A stretch of 8,421 nt of DNA from JBJXGC01 sp046154545. Its GTDB lineage: Bacteria; Chloroflexota; Dehalococcoidia; Tepidiformales; Tepidiformaceae. The notes below the pieces were generated by a model. That model was given only the letters and a program-made list of their open reading frames with translations, made no database searches and was not told where the DNA came from. This document shows positions 1-5,175 of this stretch, in pieces (the first letter of the stretch is position 1; each line of letters opens with the position of its first letter). The DNA lies in contig JBJXGC010000239.1 of assembly GCA_046154545.1 (NCBI GenBank), forward strand, positions 1-8,421, given 5' to 3'. The translations under genes and the position numbers were made by a program.

Positions 1-1
1 C

Positions 2-226
2 CGCATCCGCGTCATGGACCTGATCAGCTACTGGAAGATGGACGGACTGGGGCCCGAGCAGCTCGCGGACGACTTCTCCTGGGTGCCGCGGGCAGCCATC
101 TACGCGGCGTTTGCGTACTACTTCGACCACATCCAGGAGATCGAGGACTCATATGTCGAGGACGCGGCTTACGCTAAGACGATGCTGCTGGAACACCCAA
201 CCCGGATTCACGTATTCCAGGGCTGA
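2..226 (+). CDS. DUF433-type antitoxin, 5' end cut by window
   Basis: The open frame is already running at the first complete codon (R-I-R-V-M-D-L-I...), so the true start lies before the window. The internal ATG at 14 is probably not the start. The visible 74 residues match the layout of DUF433 (COG2442) small winged-helix-like proteins: a conserved 'TRIRV' lead-in, then 'GLGPEQLADDF' (the family's G-x-s-x-E-x-I-x-x-d-y segment), then an 'IYAAFAYYFDH' helix that corresponds to the usual 'V-x-A-A-L-x-Y' stretch. Only some 15-20 residues are likely missing. In the family such proteins are predicted antitoxins, usually DNA-binding and autoregulating, that neutralise a PIN-like partner. The next gene starts 3 bases after this stop and encodes just such a partner. 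Family assignment is from remembered motif pattern, not a search; fairly confident. Confidence 0.72.
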   Translation, partial: RIRVMDLISYWKMDGLGPEQLADDFSWVPRAAIYAAFAYYFDHIQEIEDSYVEDAAYAKTMLLEHPTRIHVFQG

Positions 227-229
227 GGA

Positions 230-556
230 ATGCTCAGCTACTTCCTCGATGAGCACGTGGGTGCGGCGGTCGCCGCCGGGCTACGGCTCCGCGGTATCCA
301 GGCCGTGACCGCCGCCGAAGCCGGACGCCGCACACTCGACGACCAGGGCCATATCGTGTGGTGCGCGGAGCGAGGACTCGTGCTGGTGACGACCGACACT
401 GACTTCATCGCCCTCCACGTGGCAGGCGTTACACACGCGGGAATCGTCTGGACCCCGAATCAGCGCCGGAGCGTCGGTGAACTCATCCGGCGACTGGAGG
501 CGCTGGCATTGGCGCGCACGCCAGAGGGAATGGCGAACACGCTAGAGTATGTGTAG
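230..556 (+). CDS. DUF5615 PIN-like toxin
   Basis: A 108-residue protein with the DUF5615 (Mut7-C/PIN-like) signature. It starts with a short beta strand ending in 'FLDEHV' (Asp7, Glu8), has a central 'TLDDQGHIVWCAERGLVLVTTDTDF' type core (Asp37/Asp38, Asp56, Asp58), and ends in a helix. These acidic residues are the expected metal-binding set of PIN-fold ribonucleases. The family is predicted to be the toxin half of toxin-antitoxin pairs, probably cleaving RNA. ATG 230 is preceded by AGGG at 219-222 (7-base spacing) inside the end of the DUF433 gene, so the two are co-translated. The length is typical and no catalytic residue looks lost, so it is probably functional. Its stop is 28 bases from the stop of the convergent dehydrogenase gene, and I see no terminator between them. 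RNase activity and target are inferred from the family. Confidence 0.78.
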   Translation: MLSYFLDEHVGAAVAAGLRLRGIQAVTAAEAGRRTLDDQGHIVWCAERGLVLVTTDTDFIALHVAGVTHAGIVWTPNQRRSVGELIRRLEALALARTPEGMANTLEYV

Positions 557-584
557 GCAGGCTTCGAGGGCCAGCGCCGCTTCC

Positions 585-1742
585 CTACCCCCGCGGCAGG
601 CCCAGGCCTCGCGTTGCGATGATCCCCTTCTGCACTTCGCTCGTCCCGCCCGCGATCGTTGAGCTGACCGCCTGCATGTAGCCCATGCTGCTGCGGTTGC
701 GGGCGTTCCCGTGCATCCCGTAGACGTGCATCGAGAGCAGGGCGATCCGCTGGCTCAGCTCTGAACTGAAGAGCTTGCACATGCTCGCTTCGTAGTTCGG
801 GATCTTCCCGTTCACCTGCATGCTCACGACGCGGTAGCTCAGCATCTTCGCCACTTCGCACTCCACCCAGCGGTCCACGAACTCGTGCTTCACGCTCGCC
901 CGGTTGAAGGTCGCGACACCGTCGCCCTTCTTCGTCTGGCGGATCAGCCCTTCCAGCGCCTTCTTTACGCCGATCGCGCTGCCGATGGAGCTGCGCTCGA
1001 AGTCGAGCGTCGTCGTGCCGACGTACCAGCCGCGGTTCTCGTCGCCGATCCGGTTGGCTACCGGCACCCGGACGTCCTCGAAGAAGACCTCGTTGAAGGC
1101 CTGCGTGCCCGCCAGCGTGGTCAGCGGCCGGACGGTGACGCCCGGCGCCTTCATGTTCACGAGGAGGTAGGTGATGCCGCGGTGCTTCGGCGCGTCCGGG
1201 TCGGTGCGGACGAGCATGTACATCATGTCCGCGAACTGCGCGCCCGTCGTCCAGATCTTCTGGCCGTTGACCACGTAATCGTCGCCGTCGCGCACAGCCC
1301 GGGTCTGGAGGCTGGCGAGGTCGCTTCCTGCGCCCGGCTCGCTATAGCCCTGGCACCAGATGCTCTCGCCCCGGAGGATGCTGCCGAGGTGCTCCTGCTT
1401 CTGGTCCTCGGTCCCGTGCTCGATGATCGTGGGGCCGATCATCATCACGCCGAAGCCACCGACGTTGCTGGGCACGCCCTGCTCGGCGAACTCCTCGTTC
1501 ATCACGAACTGGTCGACCACCGACATGTCGGCGCCGCCGTACTTCGCCGGCCAGGAGGGCGCGATCCAGCCCTTCTTCGCGACCCGCTCGCGCCACTCCT
1601 TCACCGCCCCGAGGCGTCCGAAGAGCGAGTTCTCAGCGTCTTCGGGCGCCGCCGAAAAGACGCCCTTGTTCTCGTTAATGAAGGCGCGCACTTCCAGGCG
1701 CCAGGCGGCCTCGTGGGCGTTGTCTGCGAGGGTGATGGGCAT
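585..1742 (-). CDS. Acyl-CoA dehydrogenase (FadE/CaiA type)
   Basis: A 385-residue flavoprotein that would introduce the alpha,beta double bond in an acyl-CoA, passing electrons via FAD to an electron-transfer flavoprotein in the cytoplasm. The usual three parts are present: a helical N-terminal domain (about 1-125), a beta domain with the flavin/substrate motif 'YSEPGAGSDL' at 133-142 and 'GQKIWTTGAQ' at 160-169, and a C-terminal helical domain ending in 'AGGTSEVQKGIIATRGLG' (364-381). The MCAD-type catalytic Glu (Y-E-G-T) is absent there. Instead 'LDFER' supplies Glu249, the isovaleryl-CoA-dehydrogenase-type position, so it is probably an active enzyme. The start is supported by AAGGAG (bases 1748-1753, complement) 5 bases before the ATG. 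Length is normal. It has no fatty-acid gene beside it on its own strand. The substrate cannot be told from sequence: branched, medium-chain or sterol side-chain acyl groups are all possible. Confidence 0.93.
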   Translation of the reverse strand: MPITLADNAHEAAWRLEVRAFINENKGVFSAAPEDAENSLFGRLGAVKEWRERVAKKGWIAPSWPAKYGGADMSVVDQFVMNEEFAEQGVPSNVGGFGVMMIGPTIIEHGTEDQKQEHLGSILRGESIWCQGYSEPGAGSDLASLQTRAVRDGDDYVVNGQKIWTTGAQFADMMYMLVRTDPDAPKHRGITYLLVNMKAPGVTVRPLTTLAGTQAFNEVFFEDVRVPVANRIGDENRGWYVGTTTLDFERSSIGSAIGVKKALEGLIRQTKKGDGVATFNRASVKHEFVDRWVECEVAKMLSYRVVSMQVNGKIPNYEASMCKLFSSELSQRIALLSMHVYGMHGNARNRSSMGYMQAVSSTIAGGTSEVQKGIIATRGLGLPRG

Positions 1743-2008
1743 GGTGGCTCCTTACCGGCTGGTCGGATCGAGTGTCAGCATTGTCGGCGGGCGCGCGGCA
1801 AAGCGCGAGCGGCGGCGCGCGGGTAAGCGCTGGGTCAAGGGGGAACGGACTCGGCCTTGACGGCGTCTGGTAGGGTGAAACAGCCGCCCGAAAGAAGTGC
1901 AACCATGCCTGGAGAGCCGAGAGCCGAGAGCCGAGAGCCGAGAGCCGAGAGCCGAGAGCCGAGAGCCGAGAGCCGAGAGCGGAGAGCCGAGAGCCGAGAC
2001 CCGAGACC
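1743..2008. other. Divergent intergenic region with repeat
   Basis: This gap separates the leftward dehydrogenase gene from the rightward HTH gene. Bases 1743-1913 are very GC-rich, with several GCGCGC runs around 1785-1825, and hold no convincing gene. A TTGACG hexamer at 1857-1862 resembles a -35 box, but nothing near a -10 consensus lies 16-18 bases downstream, so I do not call a promoter. ATG 1905 is preceded by AAAGAAG at 1891-1897 with 7-base spacing, a usable ribosome site. In the present register it opens only a 45-codon frame ending at 2042. The rest is the heptamer repeat listed separately. Confidence 0.6.
1914..2004. repeat. Heptanucleotide tandem repeat (GAGCCGA)13
   Basis: Thirteen consecutive 7-base units of GAGCCGA run from 1914 to 2004. 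Eleven are identical. Unit 10 (1977-1983) reads GAGCGGA and unit 13 (1998-2004) reads GACCCGA, followed by a degenerate GACCGT. A 7-base unit shifts the reading frame with each gain or loss, and none of the three forward frames of this unit contains a stop: each reads the same cyclic heptapeptide (R-E-P-R-A-E-S). The array directly abuts the GTG start of the HTH gene at 2009. It could be a neutral microsatellite, a spacer-length switch or a translational phase-variation tract. The array itself is certain; its role is not. Confidence 0.95.
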
Positions 2009-2230
2009 GTGCCTGAGGGCGCCGAAGGTTTCGCGGAACTGACGGAACGCGAACGCGAAGTCCTCCCGCTGCTCGCCCAACAGCTCACCAACGAGGAGAT
2101 CGCCGAGGCGCTCGTCATCTCTTCCTGGACCGTGAAGCGCCACGTGTCCTCGATCCTGGGGAAGCTCCACGTCCCCAACCGCAAGAAGGCCGGTCAACTC
2201 TACCGCGAAGAAATGGCCCGTGACGGGTGA
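2009..2230 (+). CDS. Short LuxR/GerE-type HTH regulator
   Basis: A 73-residue protein that is almost entirely a LuxR/NarL-type C-terminal DNA-binding domain. 'LTEREREVLPLLAQQLTNEE' (11-30) carries the typical first helix and turn. 'IAEALVISSWTVKRHVSSIL' (31-50) holds the scaffold and recognition helices, and 'GKLHVPNRKKA' is the usual closing stretch. There is no receiver, ATPase or ligand-binding domain, so it is either a free-standing GerE protein or the remnant of a larger regulator. The best start is GTG 2009: the frame stays open back to a stop at 1871-1873 but has no other start codon upstream. No good Shine-Dalgarno precedes it, only repeat-derived GAG sequences. The start may instead be supplied by ATG 1905 if the repeat changes length by +1 or -2 units. 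DNA binding is confident from the fold; targets are unknown, with the downstream secreted operon a plausible one. Confidence 0.75.
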   Translation: MPEGAEGFAELTEREREVLPLLAQQLTNEEIAEALVISSWTVKRHVSSILGKLHVPNRKKAGQLYREEMARDG

Positions 2231-2253
2231 TGCGGGAGAGATGCGATCCCGCA
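2231..2253 (+). terminator. Hairpin directly after HTH stop codon
   Basis: TGCGGGA (2231-2237) pairs perfectly with TCCCGCA (2247-2253) across a 9-base loop. The stem starts at the base after the HTH stop codon. No T-run follows, so it would be at best a weak intrinsic terminator. It could equally be an operator or mRNA-stabilising structure. Confidence 0.35.
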
Positions 2254-2264
2254 CAGGCTGTCCT

Positions 2265-2279
2265 TGCTCAGCTTGAGCA
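2265..2279. promoter_or_regulatory. Inverted repeat TGCTCA-GCT-TGAGCA before secreted operon
   Basis: A perfect 6-base dyad with a 3-base centre ends one base before the GAGG Shine-Dalgarno (2281-2284) of the gene at 2292. Its spacing fits either a dimeric regulator's operator or a tiny hairpin that could influence ribosome access. The HTH protein encoded just upstream is a possible ligand, but this is only proximity-based inference. Confidence 0.35.
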
Positions 2280-2291
2280 CGAGGATCACGC

Positions 2292-4256
2292 ATGACACGG
2301 ATTCGACGACGCGGCCACCATTCAAACCGCGCGGCGACGGCCATGGTTCCGGCCCGTCACGGCGGGACGTGGCGTCCACCCCGCCTCATCCTGCTCGGCG
2401 CCATCATAGCCGCGATGGTAGTCATCGGCGGCGGCCCCGGCGCGGTAACGTCGGTCTTCGCGGCGGGCGCCCCGTTCAGGACGGGCGACCTCATTCAGTC
2501 AGGCGGGTCACACCTGCTCCATCACAGCCCCCAGTTCGGCGAAATCGGAAGCTGGACTATCACCGAGGGCGACGGCGCGCAGGGCCTGGCCTTCGACCCT
2601 GACGGCGAGCTGCTCGTGGCTACGGGGACCGGAGTTGCCCGTGTATCGCCGGACGGCTTCTACGCGGGCCCGATGTTCGAGGCGGATGGCATCTTCAGCA
2701 TCACGGTGGACGGCGACGCGTATATCTATGCCCCGAGCGACACCGGCACGATCAGGAAGTACGACGCGACCGGCGACCTGATCGATGAGTTCAGCGTAGC
2801 GAACAGCGCCGGAGAATCGTTCGTATACGCGTCGCTGGCCATCGCCGCCGACGACTGCACCATCTATTACGTCGATAACGACACGATGGTGCGCCGATAC
2901 GACACGTGCATGGAATCGCAGCTCGGCGATCTCGGCAGCGGGATCACCATGGCCATCCGGATCCGGCTCACGCCCGCCGGGGACGCGCTCGTTTCCGACG
3001 TCGATACTGTTCATCTGTTTGACGGCTCAACGGGCTCCACGATCCGGGACTTCGGGACACCGAGCAGCGGGGTAGTCTGGAAGAGCATTGCGCTTGAGCC
3101 AAACGGTGAACACTTCTGGGCGGTGAACCAGGACGACACTGACTTCCACCGCTTCGAGTTGGCTAGCGGCGACGAGACCGTCGAAGGGTATGCTGGAATT
3201 GGCGAGGGCGGCACCGGAAACGACCTCGTCATCTACGCCGGGCCGGATGTCCTCCCCGACGAGACGATCAGCTTCTACGTAAACGACCTGGACAACGGCA
3301 CAGGTGAAGAAGACAGCCTTCCGTTCATCTGGGGCTGCGAGCTTCGGGGTCGTCCGCATCGTGCCGGCGCCGTAATCCTCAGCTTTGGCCAGGCATTCGA
3401 TCAAATCGACGTGGAATTCAACCTTCGGTATGGAGCTTCGCTCAACGACGAAGCTGGCACCTTCGCGAACACGTCAGAGATCGCCGCAGCGATCGAGCGG
3501 TTCGTACGCGGCTACGCAAGCTACGACCCGCCGGGAGGGGACACGATAGACTGCATCAGCCCGGCTGAGGCCGAAGCACCATTCCTCCGGCTCATCATCG
3601 CCACGACCAACTTTGGGATCGGAGCAGCGGGCCCCGACCACACGCAGTACGACCATGGCGTGGCCTGGGCTCAGCTCGTCAACTCCATCGGGAGCTGGAT
3701 CTCGACCGAGGGGATGGGAGGGATCGTGGATGTCGCAGGCGGCATGGACGCGGAGGTGAATTGGAATACCGCAGCAAACTCGCTGGACTGGGCGGCGGGT
3801 TACAGCTCCGTCGCCGAGTGGGTCTACTACGATATCGGAGACGCCGCCGCGTGTCCCCAGACGGGCACAACGTCGGAGCCTGAAGACTGCGAGGACGTGA
3901 ACTTCACCTGGACCCAAGATGACGTGTGGCGCTTCGCCTGGGGGCTGCCCTACGCGTACGCGTTCCCGCAGATCTACGCGGAAAACGGGTCCCAAGCCGC
4001 CCAGTGGCAACAGCTGAGTCTCTACGGGGTACTCAACGCGTATGCGCCGATAGGCTTCGAAGGCACGCTCGCGCAATCGCAGGCGTGCGAAGAGGTCGGT
4101 TGCCCCTCTGGGACCGCCAACACCTCCGCGCAGGCGTACGAGCAACTCTGGAGCGCCATCAACGCGGGTGTCCAAACCGAGTCGTACATCCGCTCGCGAA
4201 GCGACATCAGTTGGTGCTGGTCGGAAGCACCCGACATCAACTGCACCCCAGACTGA
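2292..4256 (+). CDS. Exported beta-propeller-like protein, unknown function
   Basis: A 654-residue protein that I cannot name. A basic N-terminus (R4-R7, R29, R31) precedes a hydrophobic segment at 31-47 and a likely cleavage region near 'SVFAAGAPF' (54-62), so it is exported or membrane-anchored. Residues 85-310 show at least five blade-like repeats about 40 residues apart, each with a strand such as 'LAFDPDGELLVA' (99), 'SITVDGDAYIYA' (136), 'LAIAADDCTIYY' (182), 'IRLTPAGDALVS' (224) and 'IALEPNGEHFWA' (266). This resembles NHL/SMP-30 propellers. Residues 345-640 form a second domain rich in aromatics, with acidic strand ends ('VDVAGGMDAEVNWN', Asp480 and Glu488) that suggest a hydrolase-like alpha/beta barrel; this is weak. 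Ten cysteines (189, 206, 349, 421, 521, 533, 599, 604, 642, 651) suggest disulfides outside the cytoplasm. The start is chosen for GAGG at 2281-2284, 7 bases upstream; ATG 2343 is a possible alternative. It is co-transcribed with the next gene. Confidence 0.85.
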   Translation: MTRIRRRGHHSNRAATAMVPARHGGTWRPPRLILLGAIIAAMVVIGGGPGAVTSVFAAGAPFRTGDLIQSGGSHLLHHSPQFGEIGSWTITEGDGAQGLAFDPDGELLVATGTGVARVSPDGFYAGPMFEADGIFSITVDGDAYIYAPSDTGTIRKYDATGDLIDEFSVANSAGESFVYASLAIAADDCTIYYVDNDTMVRRYDTCMESQLGDLGSGITMAIRIRLTPAGDALVSDVDTVHLFDGSTGSTIRDFGTPSSGVVWKSIALEPNGEHFWAVNQDDTDFHRFELASGDETVEGYAGIGEGGTGNDLVIYAGPDVLPDETISFYVNDLDNGTGEEDSLPFIWGCELRGRPHRAGAVILSFGQAFDQIDVEFNLRYGASLNDEAGTFANTSEIAAAIERFVRGYASYDPPGGDTIDCISPAEAEAPFLRLIIATTNFGIGAAGPDHTQYDHGVAWAQLVNSIGSWISTEGMGGIVDVAGGMDAEVNWNTAANSLDWAAGYSSVAEWVYYDIGDAAACPQTGTTSEPEDCEDVNFTWTQDDVWRFAWGLPYAYAFPQIYAENGSQAAQWQQLSLYGVLNAYAPIGFEGTLAQSQACEEVGCPSGTANTSAQAYEQLWSAINAGVQTESYIRSRSDISWCWSEAPDINCTPD

Positions 4257-4261
4257 AGGAG
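4256..4261 (+). promoter_or_regulatory. Shine-Dalgarno AAGGAG overlapping upstream stop
   Basis: AAGGAG begins at the last base of the TGA stop (4254-4256) of the propeller gene and lies 6 bases before ATG 4268. This fixes the start of the second exported gene, ruling out the long upstream extension of its open frame (from 3926), and implies translational coupling of the two. Confidence 0.8.
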
Positions 4262-4267
4262 ACAACT

Positions 4268-4993
4268 ATGACCAGGCTTTTAACTCACATCAGATCACGG
4301 GCGGGCCTTCGAGCCATACTCGTGGCCGTGGGAGCCGCGGGCGTACTCGCTACAGTCGCCGGCGTGCTCGCCCAGGGTCCCGCTGACCCAGCGGCCAAGC
4401 CGGTGGCGCGCTCTATCCTCTTGGCCCCGGAGAACCAGCCGGGCGTGTACGAGAAGCTCCCGCCGGATAAGCGCGCCGTCATCGATGCGATAAACAGGCG
4501 GAAGCAACAGGCGGCCGACAACCTCCTGAATGGGACGCCGCCCGTCCATCGGCCCATCCAGGCGACATCGGCTGTCGCGGGGTCAGCTTTTCCCCATCGT
4601 GACGCAGGCGGGGGAGTCCTCATTCATGAAGGATGCGGCATGAGGTACAAGAACGCTGGTCTGGACAAAGGAAACCGATGGGTGTTGAAGCGTGAGGGCG
4701 CCTGGTCGTGGCTTGTTTGCTCGGGCCAATACCTGGCTGACGCCGCCCAGGGAGCACTCTATATCTCCACCCCCCACAGCAAGGGCTACGCCGGAGGGGC
4801 GCCGAAGCTCACCGAGCACTGGTACCTGACGCCGACGAAGGCGGGTCTCGTCAAGATCACGGATGCGGTCGGAGCAGTGCTCACCCTGACCGCCGCCGAC
4901 GGGACGCTCTTCTACTTCGATGTCGAGACGCTCGAGTGGCTCGATAAGCCGCCTGCGCCCCCGCCCGCGCACGAGAAGACCCCGCAGCCCTGA
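4268..4993 (+). CDS. Small exported protein, unknown function
   Basis: A 241-residue protein not recognised as any family. It has a classic signal peptide: Arg residues at 3, 9, 11 and 15, a hydrophobic core 16-34, and a likely signal-peptidase I site after 'GVLAQ' (Ala35). The mature part starts Pro/Ala-rich and then has a charged helical stretch ('LPPDKRAVIDAINRRKQQAA', 64-83). From about 117 to 225 there is a compact, probably beta-rich domain with only two cysteines (Cys123, Cys151), likely one disulfide, and many aromatics ('GAWSWLVCSGQY', 'EHWYLTP', 'GTLFYFDVETLEWL'). It ends in a proline-rich tail (228-241). Its start lies 11 bases after the stop of the propeller gene, with a strong Shine-Dalgarno overlapping that stop, so the two proteins are made together and probably work in the same extracytoplasmic place, perhaps as partners. 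No catalytic motif is evident. Confidence 0.85.
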   Translation: MTRLLTHIRSRAGLRAILVAVGAAGVLATVAGVLAQGPADPAAKPVARSILLAPENQPGVYEKLPPDKRAVIDAINRRKQQAADNLLNGTPPVHRPIQATSAVAGSAFPHRDAGGGVLIHEGCGMRYKNAGLDKGNRWVLKREGAWSWLVCSGQYLADAAQGALYISTPHSKGYAGGAPKLTEHWYLTPTKAGLVKITDAVGAVLTLTAADGTLFYFDVETLEWLDKPPAPPPAHEKTPQP

Positions 4994-5033
4994 GCCGTTG
5001 AGACGCTGCTGACCCCTTCGCCCCCCCAAACCT

Positions 5034-5070
5034 ACGCCGCGCCGCAAGCATCAGTGCTTCGGCGCGGCGT
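5034..5070 (+). terminator. Long GC-rich hairpin after secreted operon
   Basis: ACGCCGCGCCG (5034-5044) pairs perfectly with CGGCGCGGCGT (5060-5070). After a single bulged C5045, AAGCA (5046-5050) pairs with TGCTT (5055-5059) around a TCAG loop. This gives a 16-pair stem 40 bases past the last stop of the operon. No T-tract follows on either strand, so it is a T-less terminator, a processing or stability element, or both. It is the strongest secondary structure I noticed in the window. Confidence 0.5.
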
Positions 5071-5125
5071 CGGGCGGGCGTTCCGCTTCGGGGCTCAGTT
5101 CTCGCGGCGCCGGCGGACCCGCATC

Positions 5126-5140
5126 CGGGGGTTCTCCCCG
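5126..5140. promoter_or_regulatory. Small dyad CGGGG-GTTCT-CCCCG upstream of MBL promoter
   Basis: CGGGG (5126-5130) and CCCCG (5136-5140) form a 5-base inverted repeat around GTTCT, ending right before the proposed -35 box at 5141. The position fits an operator, but a dyad this short in GC-rich DNA can occur by chance. Confidence 0.2.
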
Positions 5141-5169
5141 TTCGCACCCGGCCCGATCCTTGGTATGCT
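5141..5169 (+). promoter_or_regulatory. Extended -10 promoter for MBL-acyltransferase operon
   Basis: TTCGCA at 5141-5146 (4 of 6 to TTGACA) is separated by 17 bases from TATGCT at 5164-5169 (4 of 6 to TATAAT). A TGG directly upstream of TATGCT (5161-5163) makes an extended -10. Transcription would be expected about 6-8 bases past 5169, which is at the GTG start codon 5176, so the message is probably leaderless. This agrees with the absence of a Shine-Dalgarno there. Confidence 0.5.
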
Positions 5170-5175
5170 CACGGC

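Noticed and set aside
885..1826. Long forward open frame (313 codons) opposite the acyl-CoA dehydrogenase
   Set aside because: It is antisense to a gene with full family motifs; its translation is low-complexity R/A/V/L/H-rich, typical of GC-rich shadow frames.
1857..1876. Promoter with TTGACG and TAGGGT
   Set aside because: The two boxes are only 8 bases apart, too close for a sigma-70-type promoter.
1914..2004. CRISPR-like array
   Set aside because: Units are 7 bases with no spacers; it is a simple tandem microsatellite.
1675..2344. Two reverse open frames (169 codons each) running through the repeat
   Set aside because: Their apparent protein repeats (G-S-R-L-S-A-L) are only the heptamer tract read in reverse; they overlap the HTH gene and lack any family signal.
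3474..4265. Reverse open frame of 263 codons inside the propeller gene
   Set aside because: Arg/Val-rich antisense shadow; the forward frame has a signal segment, blade repeats and a coupled downstream gene.
3926..4267. N-terminal extension of the small secreted protein's frame
   Set aside because: It would bury the signal peptide, overlaps the propeller gene, and ATG 4268 has a strong Shine-Dalgarno.
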